A DNA stretch of 64,000 nucleotides from Dyella ginsengisoli LA-4 (GCF_000334915.1 NZ_AMSF01000058.1:1-64000), one strand, 5' to 3'. Positions 1-8,454 are shown, numbered from the stretch's first letter. A program made the numbers and translations. Notes: generated by a model from the letters alone, not told the origin.

Positions 1-1016
1 CCCCCCGAGGCACTCCAGCCGCTGCCGCCGACGAAGGCGACCAGGGCGGGGGCATAGACCGGGCGCGGGCCACGCGGCCCCGGGATCCAGCCCCAGCGGT
101 CACGCACGTAGACCCAGCGGCCGTAGTGATACGGCGCGAACCCCCAGGGAGCGTCGTCGATCCAGGTCCAGCCCCACGGGGCCACGTAAGCCCAGTGCCC
201 GAAGCGGTAGGGCGCCCAGCCGGCGTCGACGTCGCTGGGATACCAGACTTCGCCGTACTGGTCGTCGTCTTGCCAGCGGCCATAATCGTCGAGATCCTGG
301 TAGCCGATCACCTGTTCGGAGACGTAGCGGCCGCTCTGGGCGTCCGCGTAGCGCTGGTCGCGGTCAGCGCTCCACACGTCGAAGGCGTCCCGGCTGCCGG
401 CGTAGGATTCGTCGACCTGCGCCAGCGAGCTGTCGTCGAAGCGGTAGGTGTGTCCGCCAACCAGCCTGCGGCTGGTCTGGTCGGCGCCGTAGACCGTGGC
501 CTGGCCGTCGAACGCGGTGATCTCGGTGTCGCCGTCGCGCGCGCCGACGTCGACGCGGAACGTTCCCGGCTGATCCACGACCAGGGCCACCCGCGGCGTG
601 TCGATCTCATAGCTCTCGCCGGGTGCCAGCGCGCGTACCGACAGGCTGACGGTGCCGCGCGTCAGCTCGAACTGGGCCACCTGGTCGTCCAGGCGCAACA
701 CGCCCAGGTCGGTGTCGCGATCCAGGCGCAGGGCGGCACGGTCCAGTTCCAGTTCCGCCCGTGCGTTGTCACCGGCAGTCAGGCGGTCGCCGCGGGTCAG
801 CGGACGGTTCACCGAGGCGTCGCTCCAGTCCCGTGCGCCGCTGGGCAGGAGGCCGATGTCGCCGGCGAGGTAGGACAGGCGGGCGACGCGATCGGGTGGG
901 TCGGTGTCCGTCGTCTGTGCGCGGGCGATCCCGCCCAGCGCGAACAGGACGGGGAGGATGGCAAGCATCCGCCAGCGGGCGATGGGGGCATGGCGGTCGG
1001 ACCGTGACTGGCGCAT
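1..1016 (-). CDS. FecR/DUF6600-like exported protein (3' end outside window)
   Basis: Minus-strand gene starting at the ATG complementary to 1014-1016 and open to the window edge, so at least 338 residues are present and the C-terminus is missing. An N-terminal signal peptide (hydrophobic stretch LAILPVLFALGG, cleavage near ARA-Q) is followed by a FecR-like beta domain and then by Trp/Tyr-rich repeats (WAYVAPWGW, WVYVRDRWGW) typical of DUF6600 proteins. The product is probably periplasmic or envelope-associated, and its function is not established. Codon use matches a GC-rich chromosome. It lies outside the ICE, on the host side of the tRNA-Gly, so it is a host-lineage marker rather than cargo. 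The family is common in Xanthomonadaceae, which supports but does not prove that host group. Confidence 0.8.
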   Translation of the reverse strand, partial: MRQSRSDRHAPIARWRMLAILPVLFALGGIARAQTTDTDPPDRVARLSYLAGDIGLLPSGARDWSDASVNRPLTRGDRLTAGDNARAELELDRAALRLDRDTDLGVLRLDDQVAQFELTRGTVSLSVRALAPGESYEIDTPRVALVVDQPGTFRVDVGARDGDTEITAFDGQATVYGADQTSRRLVGGHTYRFDDSSLAQVDESYAGSRDAFDVWSADRDQRYADAQSGRYVSEQVIGYQDLDDYGRWQDDDQYGEVWYPSDVDAGWAPYRFGHWAYVAPWGWTWIDDAPWGFAPYHYGRWVYVRDRWGWIPGPRGPRPVYAPALVAFVGGSGWSASG

Positions 1017-1241
1017 GGACCTCTCCTTGGGACCGGCGATCCGGCAGCGCCCGGATCGTTGCGATGATCAAGCCTTTGTGAAGATGGCTCGTCCGCATTA
1101 TGGGTGGGCCGCCGTCGACTTCATGGGCCGAAGGACCCGGCAGGCGACATCGGTTCAGCCTGCTGCCATGTGCGGTTCACCCGGCGTTCGGCGCGGACGC
1201 CTTCCCCCGGCTGGCGTTGGCGGTTACCATCCGACGCCGAT

Positions 1242-1315
1242 GCGGGTGTAGCTCAATGGTAGAGCTGTAGCTTCCCAAGCTACTGACGAGGGTTCGATTC
1301 CCTTCACCCGCTCCA
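1242..1315 (+). tRNA. tRNA-Gly (CCC anticodon)
   Basis: A full cloverleaf can be folded. The 7-bp acceptor stem is GCGGGTG/CACCCGC, the D arm is GCTC...GAGC, the anticodon stem is GTAGC/GCTAC with loop TTCCCAA (anticodon CCC), the T arm is GAGGG-TTCGATT-CCCTT, and T plus an encoded CCA end at 1315. The 3' end of tRNA-Gly genes is the known integration target of ICEclc/PAGI-2-type elements, and an integrase gene starts 238 bp downstream. The gene is intact, as expected when the element restores the 3' end on insertion. Confidence 0.97.
1298..1315 (+). other. Candidate attL core (3' end of tRNA-Gly)
   Basis: The last 18 bp of the tRNA-Gly gene are the position of the attachment repeat in the ICEclc family. 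The integrase gene lies just inside. The partner copy (attR) should lie beyond the right edge of this window; I see no second copy here, so the exact repeat length is unverified. Confidence 0.6.
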
Positions 1316-1326
1316 CTGCATCATTC

Positions 1327-1458
1327 TGCGGACTTCCGCAGAAGTCCAAGAGAGTCTGCAAGTCATTGCTCCACAAAGACTTTTCCTCTCTTTGACGTTC
1401 TGCCGTGGTCCACTGCGATCCGCCTACAGCCGGGACTTTTAAGTCCACAAACAAGTCC
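1327..1458. repeat. Cluster of GGACTT/AAGTCC hexamers and dyads between attL and int
   Basis: Between the tRNA and the integrase gene the hexamer GGACTT or its complement AAGTCC occurs five times: 1330-1335, 1342-1347, 1433-1438, 1441-1446 and 1453-1458. Two pairs form inverted repeats (GGACTT-N6-AAGTCC and GGACTT-TT-AAGTCC), and TGCGGA-CT-TCCGCA overlaps the first. Candidate arm-type sites for the integrase or excisionase, or an operator for int. The rest of 1316..1553 shows no gene. Confidence 0.45.
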
Positions 1459-1553
1459 ATTTTTGCGGGCGCGGCTGATTCCGGATTGTTGATGGAGGGG
1501 CGAGGTCGACGTGACCAGCATCTGGTTCCTGACTCATGTTCAGGAGCAAGAGC

Positions 1554-3407
1554 ATGGCACTCTCAGACCTGGCCGTTCGGCAGGCCAAGGCAACTGGCAA
1601 GGCATACACCCTCCCTGACTTGGATGGCCTCTCCCTGGCCGTCACGGCTGCAGGGGGCAGGACTTGGCACTTCCGCTACTACTGGGCGGGCAAGCAGAAG
1701 CGGATGTCGCTCGGCACCTACCCGGAGGTGACGCTTCGCGAGGCCCGCAGCCTGCGCGACGAAGCGCGCGCCCTGCTGGCCAAAGGCACCAATCCTCGCG
1801 TTCACCGCAAGCAGAAGCGCACCGCTGTCCGGCTCGCCGACGAAAACACCTTCGAGGCGGTGTATCGCAAGTGGCTCAAGCATCGCGGGCTCAGCCTCAA
1901 GGAAGGCCGGCAGACGACCCTTTCGATACTTCCGCGCATCTTCGACAAGGATGTGCTGCCCGCCTTGGGCAAGCGGTCGGTCTATGAGATCAAGCGTCCC
2001 GACCTCTTGGAGGTGATTGCCAAGATCGAGAAGCGCAGGGCGCTCTCCGTCGCCGAGAAAGTCAGGACGTGGTTCAACCAACTGTTCCGCTACGCGCTGG
2101 TGATCGTGCCGGGCCTGGAGCAGAACCCTGCCTCCGATCTCGATGTGGTGGCGCTGCCGCTGCCACCCGTCAACCACAACCCGTTCCTGCGCATGGCCGA
2201 GCTGCCGACGCTGTTGCAGCGGCTGCGCAGCTATCGCGGCAGGCGGCAGACCCAGCTCGGGCTGCGGCTGTTGCTGCTGACCGGCGTGCGAACCGGCGAG
2301 CTGCGACAGGCGATGCCGGATCAATTCGATCTGGACCGTGGGTTGTGGATCATCCCGCCCGACGTCGTGAAGCAACTCCAGTTGGATATGCGCAAGAAGC
2401 GGCAGCAGCCGAAGGACATCCCGCCCTACATCGTGCCTTTGTCGATTCAGGCCATGGAGATCGTCCGGCACCTGCTGGATGAGTTCAAGCCGGCCCAGCG
2501 CCACCTGTTCCGGCACGACAGCGACTTGAAGAAGCGCATCAGCGAGAACACGCTCAATGGTGCGCTCAAGCGCATGGGCTATCAGGAACGCCTGACCGGA
2601 CACGGCATCCGCGGCACGATGTCCACTGCGCTCAACGAGATCGGCTACCCGAAGGTCTGGGTGGATGCACAGCTCTCGCATGTCGATCCCAACAAGGTCA
2701 GCGCGACCTACAACCATGCCGAGTACGTGGAGCAGCGTCGCCGCATGATGCAGGACTGGGCCGATCGGCTCGACCTCTTCGAGCAGAACCAGGTCGAGGC
2801 AGCCAGCATGCCGCTCACCGTGCATCTGGAAGGCGTGCCCGCGTTCCCGAGTGAGCAAACCGCAAGCGCGCCCTCCACGCCGGTTGCCGCTTCGCCAATC
2901 CTGCTGGTGACGAAGCCGGGTGACGCCATGCCGTTGGTTTCTGCCGCCGCACATCGGCTGCCGGCGGTTCCGCCCCCTCGATCGGCCGCGCCGCTGGTGC
3001 CTTCGGACATTCAGCGCGAGAGGATGGAACTGTTCGATGTCTTCGAGGCGCCGCACAACCTTCCCGTCGCGGCGTTTGCCAAGATGGCAGGCAAATCCCG
3101 CAGGTGGATCAGCTACGAGATCAAGGCGGGCAACTTGCTGGCGTTGAACGTAGGCAACCGCGGCCAGCGCGTGCCGGACTGGCACCTCGATCCACTCAAG
3201 CACGAGCTGATCCAGTCCGTCCTGAAGCTGACCAGGGGTGCGGACCCCTGGCAGATCTACCATGCACTGCTGCAACCGCGCTCGATGCTGCGGGGGCGTT
3301 CGGCACTGGAGGGCGTGACGGCCGGCAATCTCGACAAGCTCGTCATGGCCGTGAGCACAGCCGTGAAGGAAAGCGAATGGACCCTGCCGCGAGTCGTGGT
3401 TGCCTAG
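1554..3407 (+). CDS. int: ICE tyrosine integrase (P4/ICEclc IntB13-like)
   Basis: Site-specific recombinase that integrates and excises the element at tRNA-Gly. The ATG at 1554 is preferred to the in-frame ATG at 1536 because AGGAG lies 7 bp upstream of 1554; this gives 617 residues. The N-terminal DUF4102-type arm-binding domain (MALSDLAVRQAKATGKAY, GLSLAVTAAGGRTWHFRY) is followed by a core-binding SAM-like domain. The catalytic domain shows the first Arg in TGVRTGELR, then HGIRGT (His and second Arg), SHVDPNKVSATYNH, with Tyr in ATYNH as the nucleophile. A C-terminal extension of about 180 residues after the catalytic core is typical of the large integrases of ICEclc/PAGI-2-type elements. 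Convergent with the LysR-like gene. Confidence 0.95.
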   Translation: MALSDLAVRQAKATGKAYTLPDLDGLSLAVTAAGGRTWHFRYYWAGKQKRMSLGTYPEVTLREARSLRDEARALLAKGTNPRVHRKQKRTAVRLADENTFEAVYRKWLKHRGLSLKEGRQTTLSILPRIFDKDVLPALGKRSVYEIKRPDLLEVIAKIEKRRALSVAEKVRTWFNQLFRYALVIVPGLEQNPASDLDVVALPLPPVNHNPFLRMAELPTLLQRLRSYRGRRQTQLGLRLLLLTGVRTGELRQAMPDQFDLDRGLWIIPPDVVKQLQLDMRKKRQQPKDIPPYIVPLSIQAMEIVRHLLDEFKPAQRHLFRHDSDLKKRISENTLNGALKRMGYQERLTGHGIRGTMSTALNEIGYPKVWVDAQLSHVDPNKVSATYNHAEYVEQRRRMMQDWADRLDLFEQNQVEAASMPLTVHLEGVPAFPSEQTASAPSTPVAASPILLVTKPGDAMPLVSAAAHRLPAVPPPRSAAPLVPSDIQRERMELFDVFEAPHNLPVAAFAKMAGKSRRWISYEIKAGNLLALNVGNRGQRVPDWHLDPLKHELIQSVLKLTRGADPWQIYHALLQPRSMLRGRSALEGVTAGNLDKLVMAVSTAVKESEWTLPRVVVA

Positions 3408-3418
3408 CAGCAGGAATG

Positions 3419-3445
3419 CGGGATCGTGGCGAAACCGCGATCCCG
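3419..3445. terminator. Hairpin between convergent int and LysR-like genes
   Basis: Perfect 8-bp arms CGGGATCG (3419-3426) and CGATCCCG (3438-3445) around an 11-nt loop lie in the 47-bp gap between two converging stop codons. No clear U-tract follows on either strand, so it is a bidirectional terminator candidate only. Confidence 0.45.
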
Positions 3446-3454
3446 GCGTATCTG

Positions 3455-4081
3455 TCAGGACACCAAGCGCGCGCGGCGGGCGAATCTTGCCTGGGTGTCC
3501 GACAAGGAAGCGTTGCGGCGCAGCAGGTAAGCCATCACGATCGTTGGTGCGCCGGCCAGCGGCCGCACGGCGATGCCTCGGCGTAGGTAGCTCGCCAGTC
3601 TCGCGGCAGGCGCAATGGCGATCCCGTACCCGGCGGCAACCAGCGTCATCGCCACATCGAATGTCTCCACCGTTTGCTCTCGCTCTTGCAGCGCGTTTTC
3701 GAACACACGCTGCACGGTCATGCGCCATGGTTCATCGGCCGTGGACTGCGAGCAGATCAAGGGCTGCTTGAGCACTTCACCGCACGGCACTTCACGGTAG
3801 GCCAGCAGGTGGGAGCGCTTGGCCACGGCGACCGCCAGCGTGTCATGCCACAGCGGTTCGCATACCCAGCCAGGCCACTGCCGGGAAACCGCAGACAAGG
3901 CGAAGTCGAAGCCGTCGTCCGGCAGCTCCGCGCCTCGACCGGGATCTGTCCAGCCGGCCAGGACGGCATGAGTCTCCGGCTCTTCGGCACGCTGCAGGGC
4001 GAGCACGTCGGCGAGCTGGGGAGGCACCCATTCGCCGAGGACGGCCATGCGAATTTCGGCGGTGATGTCACTCGATTCCAC
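3455..4081 (-). CDS. Stand-alone LysR-type substrate-binding domain protein
   Basis: 208 residues resembling the effector-binding half of LysR regulators: paired alpha/beta lobes, with typical segments DDGFDFALSAVS, LAVAVAKRSHLLA and VAAGYGIAIAPAARLA near the end. No DNA-binding HTH is encoded upstream in frame. The GTG at 4081 is chosen because GGGGAG lies 6 bp upstream. Earlier GTG codons (up to 4231) would extend it by 50 residues but would overlap the divergent Xre gene. Orphan domains like this lie next to int/traI in related ICEs. It could be a decayed LysR gene or a ligand-sensing partner of the neighbouring Xre protein; there is no direct evidence for either. Confidence 0.7.
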   Translation of the reverse strand: MESSDITAEIRMAVLGEWVPPQLADVLALQRAEEPETHAVLAGWTDPGRGAELPDDGFDFALSAVSRQWPGWVCEPLWHDTLAVAVAKRSHLLAYREVPCGEVLKQPLICSQSTADEPWRMTVQRVFENALQEREQTVETFDVAMTLVAAGYGIAIAPAARLASYLRRGIAVRPLAGAPTIVMAYLLRRNASLSDTQARFARRARLVS

Positions 4082-4187
4082 GTCCAGCTCCCCCCAGGCG
4101 GTGAACTCGTGGCAACTGATCTCGAAGCCGTTGAATGAGTTAAGTTTAACGTGGTTTAAATCGTGACCGTGTTCGACGCTCTTGGCA

Positions 4188-4487
4188 ATGCCAAAGCGTT
4201 CGATCCAAAGGGGCCGCCCCACCGGCACCACTACCTACGAAGCGGAACCAGCCATCGCGTTTGGGGCTGCCGTGCGGGAAGAAAGAACCAACCAGGGCAT
4301 CGCTCAGGAAACGCTGGCCCACATGGCCGGCATCGAACGGTCGCACATGGGCAAGATCGAGCGCGGCGAGCACGTCCCCACGCTCCCTCTCATCCTCAAG
4401 ATCGCCCGTGCGCTGAAATGCAGTTCCGCCCACTTGATGACTCTGACCGAAGCCAAGCTGGCGGAGTCGGCCCCATCCGCAGATTGA
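4188..4487 (+). CDS. Xre-family helix-turn-helix regulator
   Basis: A 99-residue protein made almost entirely of one HTH_XRE domain: FGAAVREERTNQGIAQETLA, then the recognition helix region GIERSHMGKIERGEHVPTLP and LILKIARALK. It is divergent from the LysR-domain gene and ends 26 bp before the stop of the convergent relaxase gene. A TTG two codons upstream (4182) is an alternative start. The likely role is local control of the integrase/relaxase end of the element; targets are unknown. Confidence 0.85.
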   Translation: MPKRSIQRGRPTGTTTYEAEPAIAFGAAVREERTNQGIAQETLAHMAGIERSHMGKIERGEHVPTLPLILKIARALKCSSAHLMTLTEAKLAESAPSAD

Positions 4488-4513
4488 AGCCGGCCCGCAC
4501 AGCGGTCGCATGC

Positions 4514-6358
4514 CTACGCCTGATCGTCGTCCTTGGCCCCAAGGGCTGAATCTTCGCGCTTTGCGGCCTCGTTGAGGAGCCGCAGGTATGGGTTGTCTGG
4601 CGGCGTCTCCTGGAACAGCGCATCCGGGCTGACGAGCAGGTAGCCGTGCAGCCGGCGCGACTTGCGCGGCCCCGTGACTTCGCAGGTCCAGATGTTCAGC
4701 CCGCTCGGCTGCTTGCGGTGCTGTCCCAACTTCTCGAAGCGCTTCTGCACCCACTGCCACCCCTCCAGCTTCTCCTGCTTGGCCAGCGCGGCGACTTGAA
4801 GGTACTCCTGCGCGTAGCGCTGGAACACGCCGGGGCTGACGAGGTAGGTCGTACCGGCGACGGTATGCACCAGGGCCTTGGCGTCGTTGATGATGAGCTT
4901 GCGCGTCTGGATGCTCTGACGCAGCCAGGCCATGAAGTGCGCCCCGGAGGGCTCCGCGCGATCCTGGGAAGACGCGAGGCTCATCTGCGGCGGGGGCATG
5001 GTCGAAGGGGCCGGCTCGGGCTCGGCAACAGGGGAACTCGGGATCTCCGGTGTCGCGGGTGGAGCGGTGTCGCCCAGCAGGTCGAGCAGCGCGGCCACGC
5101 CGGCATCCGTGGCTGTGGATGCGATCGGCGCCGCGCTCGCGGATGCAGCTTCGATGCCTTCGGCGCGCGGCCCATCGGCCACCGCCGGCGCCTGCGGCTC
5201 CGCCTGTTCCTCCTCGACCTGCACACGGCCTGCGAACGGCGCCGGCCGGTCAGCGGCATCCCAGATCATCGCCGGCGAGAGTTTCAGGAAGGTGAAGGCG
5301 TGCGACCAGCCGGCGTCGCTGGTGACGGTAGCCTTCCAGATCGCCTTGCCATCCGGCGTCGGTTGCACGATGCCGTGATCCTGCAGCACGTTGAACACCG
5401 CCGTGTTGCTCGCCGGGATGCCGTCGATGCCCTGCGACAGCAGATGGGCGCGCAGCTTGTCGGAGACGGTCTTGCTCACCAGCCACAAGGCGTCTTGGGT
5501 CAGCCAACCGTCCGCCGGACCGGCCTGGTTCAACTTGAATTCTTCCTTGAGCAGGTAGCGCAAGCCGTCGAGCAATTTGCGTTGCAGCGCATGCTTGGGC
5601 GCCGCCAGCGCCTTGCTGGGATCGCCGCCGAGTTCCTGGGCGACCGATGCCTGGTCGGCCTGCACGACCAGTTCGCCGAGCGTGCCGGCGTGCTCGTACT
5701 GGCCGGCCAGCACGTACAGCAGCGCGGCCCAGAGGTCGGGATAGCCGCTGAGCCAGTCGAAGATGTCCCGGTCGAGAAGGCGCGCGTAGAGCAGCCCGGT
5801 GGCGGCGCTGTGCAGGCGGTACTCGCGCTCCTTTCGGTAACGGAAGCGGTAGGGCTTTCGCAGCGGGCCGTGCCAGGGATGCCAGACGCTGCCGTCGGCA
5901 TGTTCGACGTGCAGATCGACCGCAATCTTGCCGATGTCGTGCAGCAGGGCCGCGTAGGCCGTGCCTGCGGTCCAGGCTTCGGCCTGGGCCGCCTGTGCCT
6001 CCGGCGTGACGCCCGCAGGCAGCAGGTATGACTGCCGCAGCTTCAGCGCATAGGCGACGATCTCCAGACCGTGGTCCAGCATGCCGCCCGGATAGGCGTG
6101 GTGGTGGTTCTCGGAGGCCGGGAACTGCTGGACCAGCTCGGCGTAGCGCTCCAGTGGGGCGAGGTAGAGCGCGGCGAACTGTCGGCGTGAGAGCGATGTG
6201 CGCTGCCAGATGTGTTCCAGCAGTTTCTGCCGACGCGGCGTGGTCAGCAGCGATGCGGCCGACTCCGGCCGCATCGCCCCTTTCGGAGTTTCGATGGCGG
6301 ATGTGGGCGGTGTGCCGGCGGCGGGTGGCACCCTTTTGCGCTGGAACAGCGAGAGCAT
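4514..6358 (-). CDS. traI: MobH-family relaxase TraI (TIGR03760-type)
   Basis: 614-residue relaxase of the MOB_H class that nicks oriT and starts conjugative DNA transfer. The N-terminal half is the TraI_2/DUF1528 domain with the HD-hydrolase-like metal site (ASENHHHAYPGGMLDHG followed by ALLHDIGKIAVD). The middle is a low-complexity Ala/Pro-rich linker (about residues 390-470). The C-terminal DUF1528 domain resumes near FMAWLRQSIQTRKLIIND. Length and domain order are those of ICEclc/PFGI-1-type TraI. The gene is monocistronic on the minus strand, with a 200-bp repeat-rich upstream region that may contain oriT. Confidence 0.95.
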   Translation of the reverse strand: MLSLFQRKRVPPAAGTPPTSAIETPKGAMRPESAASLLTTPRRQKLLEHIWQRTSLSRRQFAALYLAPLERYAELVQQFPASENHHHAYPGGMLDHGLEIVAYALKLRQSYLLPAGVTPEAQAAQAEAWTAGTAYAALLHDIGKIAVDLHVEHADGSVWHPWHGPLRKPYRFRYRKEREYRLHSAATGLLYARLLDRDIFDWLSGYPDLWAALLYVLAGQYEHAGTLGELVVQADQASVAQELGGDPSKALAAPKHALQRKLLDGLRYLLKEEFKLNQAGPADGWLTQDALWLVSKTVSDKLRAHLLSQGIDGIPASNTAVFNVLQDHGIVQPTPDGKAIWKATVTSDAGWSHAFTFLKLSPAMIWDAADRPAPFAGRVQVEEEQAEPQAPAVADGPRAEGIEAASASAAPIASTATDAGVAALLDLLGDTAPPATPEIPSSPVAEPEPAPSTMPPPQMSLASSQDRAEPSGAHFMAWLRQSIQTRKLIINDAKALVHTVAGTTYLVSPGVFQRYAQEYLQVAALAKQEKLEGWQWVQKRFEKLGQHRKQPSGLNIWTCEVTGPRKSRRLHGYLLVSPDALFQETPPDNPYLRLLNEAAKREDSALGAKDDDQA

Positions 6359-6392
6359 GGCGAACCCCGGATGACGGGCTGCTCGGGGCGCC

Positions 6393-6510
6393 TTTTGGCC
6401 TTTTCAGGATAGGGCCTTTCCCCTTGGCGCCCTTCCTTTGCCCCTTCCCAGCCCTTTGGCCTTTGTCGGAAGCCTTTGGGTATAGGGCCGCTGCTTCGTG
6501 GATGCCACGA
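6393..6510. repeat. Repeat-rich region upstream of traI (possible oriT or control region)
   Basis: The 202-bp gap between traI and abiEii contains no gene. It holds a purine-skewed series of AAAGGC-like repeats (read on the minus strand) from about 6393 to 6480. A direct repeat ATAGGGCC lies at 6409-6416 and 6482-6489, and an inverted repeat TCGTGG-ATG-CCACGA at 6496-6510. oriT of related elements lies near the relaxase gene, so this is the best candidate in the window; the traI promoter must also lie here. Confidence 0.4.
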
Positions 6511-6560
6511 TGAATGCGGCATGGGGCAATCCCGGCAAGTGGGGCGCTGCGGGATGTTCG

Positions 6561-7481
6561 TCAGCTCTGGCCCAAGCCGGTGTCGAGGGCGGCGGATTGC
6601 GCTGCGAAGTCGTCGGGACGGCGCTTGCGGAAGGTTTCGAGATTGGCGAGCTTCCAGCGCAGTGCCGGCAGTTGCGCGGCGTGCTGGCACTGCACCAGCG
6701 ACCAGTCCGGTTCTGCGCGCGCCAGCCCGCTCAGAAACTGCTTGTGCGCGGTGTTCAGTCGCTGTGGCAGCTCGCGCCGCATCCTGGCGCGAGCGTCGAG
6801 CAGCGTCTCCAGGGAGCAGTCCACTTCGGTCATGCCGACAAAGGCCCGCTCGTACTCGCCGGCGATGTCCTTGTCGTTGCCGAACAGCACTTCGTGGGGC
6901 GGCCGGTTGTGGCCCGCCAGATAGATCACGAAGCACTCGACCATGCCGTCGCTGATGTCGCCCGATTCGTAGAGCTGCCACACGTCGAACAGGTCGCGGG
7001 GGTGCTGTCGATCCAGCGCGGCCACCAGCTTGCTGGCGTACAGCTCGTCCGGTGCCAGAACCGGCAGCTCGAACTCGACGCCGAACAGATCGCTGGTCTT
7101 GGCGCTCAGCGGCCGCCGCTCGACGGGCAGCACGCTGCCGCGGAACACGACGTTGACCTCGATCTTCACCTGGCTGGCGTCGTTCTCGACGATCAGCTTG
7201 GTGTCTCCCAGGTCCTTGGCGCGAACCAGGCGTGTCTGCACGCCCAGTGGCGCAACGCGCGCGGCGATGGCGGCCAGCTCCTGGTTGATGGCTTGCAGCG
7301 CTTCGTCGCGCGGCGTCTGCCACGGGAGGTACACCACGTCGATGTCCACCGACAGGCGCGGCATGTCCCGCACGAAGAGGTTGATGGCCGTGCCGCCCTT
7401 CATGGCGAAGATGTCGTTGGCGAACACGTCGGGCGCGACGGCCAGCAGCAGGCGAACGGTGTCCGCGTAGGTCTTATCCAT
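6561..7481 (-). CDS. abiEii: AbiEii toxin, nucleotidyltransferase
   Basis: 306-residue DUF1814 nucleotidyltransferase, the toxin of the AbiE (type IV-class) toxin-antitoxin and abortive-infection module. The signature GG-T loop is seen as MKGGTAINL (residues 27-35), followed by the metal-binding pair in RLSVDIDVVY (D46, D48), a third acidic strand in KIEVNVVF, and LYASKLVAALDRQHPRDLFD. It overlaps the upstream antitoxin gene by 8 bp, so the two are translationally coupled. Family members transfer nucleotides to tRNA or otherwise stop growth until phage infection is aborted; that activity is inferred here from the motifs. Confidence 0.93.
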   Translation of the reverse strand: MDKTYADTVRLLLAVAPDVFANDIFAMKGGTAINLFVRDMPRLSVDIDVVYLPWQTPRDEALQAINQELAAIAARVAPLGVQTRLVRAKDLGDTKLIVENDASQVKIEVNVVFRGSVLPVERRPLSAKTSDLFGVEFELPVLAPDELYASKLVAALDRQHPRDLFDVWQLYESGDISDGMVECFVIYLAGHNRPPHEVLFGNDKDIAGEYERAFVGMTEVDCSLETLLDARARMRRELPQRLNTAHKQFLSGLARAEPDWSLVQCQHAAQLPALRWKLANLETFRKRRPDDFAAQSAALDTGLGQS

Positions 7482-8232
7482 GAGGTCTCAGGCTCAGCAA
7501 GGTGCCGTCATCGAGCCGGCTCATCCAGCGCGTGTTGCTGCCGGTGCGAACCGGGTACTGCTCCAGCAGGGCATCGACGTCCACGAGGCTGGTCTCGCGC
7601 GCCCAGGTCAGGAACAGGCGCACGGCCTTCACGCTGGCGCAGCAGGACAGCAGTTGCCCGAGCAAGTCCTTGCGGGGGGAACGCAGTCCATCGAAGAGGT
7701 TGCGGGCCTCTTCGAGGCTCTGCTTGACGCCGGCTTCGTACAGCAGCTCCAGCACGGCACGCTCGGGGGCTGCCACCCGCAGATCCTCGGGCAGGCCAGG
7801 CGGCGTGGTCAGGGTCTTGCCGGCCAGCGCCGTGTCCGGCCAGTCGAACAGGCGGGCGTGGACGTAGCGGGCCGGAAAGCGCGAAGTGAACCAGGCCGGC
7901 AACGCGAAGCGACCGTCGCCCCACAGCACCAGCGCCTCCCGGCTGCCCAGGTTGTGCCGCACCCCCTGCAGGGCCAGGGCGCTCTTGCCGCCGACGTGCA
8001 GGCCGGGCACGCGCTGTTGCAGGAACTTCAGCGCACCGTAGACCCCGAACTCATCGTTCGGGAAGGCATAGACGCCATGGGCCAGGCGCACGAGCCACCC
8101 GCCGTCGGCATAGTGGGCGGCGAGCTGGGGCGACACCCCGAACTGGCTCAGGGTGGCAAGGTCGAACGGCGCCCCACGGGGGAGTCCCGCCTGCAGTCGC
8201 TTGATTACCTGGTGCCGAGAATTTCCATTCAT
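7474..8232 (-). CDS. abiEi: AbiEi antitoxin/repressor
   Basis: 252-residue antitoxin with an N-terminal winged-helix region (ATLSQFGVSPQLAAHYADGG, GWLVRLAHGVYAF) and the DUF4095/AbiEi C-terminal domain that counteracts AbiEii. It is the first gene of a two-gene minus-strand operon with abiEii. AbiEi proteins bind repeats in their own promoter; two 16-bp direct repeats lie 16 and 87 bp upstream of the start here. The pair occupies an accessory slot between the relaxase gene and the distal transfer genes. Confidence 0.92.
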   Translation of the reverse strand: MNGNSRHQVIKRLQAGLPRGAPFDLATLSQFGVSPQLAAHYADGGWLVRLAHGVYAFPNDEFGVYGALKFLQQRVPGLHVGGKSALALQGVRHNLGSREALVLWGDGRFALPAWFTSRFPARYVHARLFDWPDTALAGKTLTTPPGLPEDLRVAAPERAVLELLYEAGVKQSLEEARNLFDGLRSPRKDLLGQLLSCCASVKAVRLFLTWARETSLVDVDALLEQYPVRTGSNTRWMSRLDDGTLLSLRPHG

Positions 8233-8247
8233 GCTATAAAAATAACA

Positions 8248-8334
8248 CAGAATCCAATCGACCCTAGAGCCATTGCAAGAACGTGCAGGGAAAGTAGCAT
8301 AAGGTTTGATTTATCGCTCAGAATCTAATCGACC
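8248..8334. promoter_or_regulatory. Pair of 16-bp direct repeats upstream of abiE (candidate AbiEi operators)
   Basis: CAGAATC(C/T)AATCGACC occurs at 8248-8263 and 8319-8334 with one mismatch, 71 bp apart, in the leader of abiEi. This spacing and placement fits cooperative autoregulation by AbiEi, as known for the family. The remaining intergenic sequence to 8454 shows no gene and no clear -35/-10 pair. Confidence 0.5.
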
Positions 8335-8454
8335 TGCGGCCCGAGCCAACCCGGCTCTGCCGGCCGCAACCCGCCCTCCTGATCGCGGTCTATGCTGGAG
8401 GGCAGGCCACGACCGGCCGCTCCGCGAGGTGAGGCACCACTGAAGCCGAGGCAT

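Noticed and set aside
1563-3728. 721-codon open frame on the minus strand opposite the integrase gene
   Set aside because: The plus-strand integrase has complete recombinase motifs; the minus frame is an Arg/His-rich shadow produced by GC-rich codons and has no recognisable domain.
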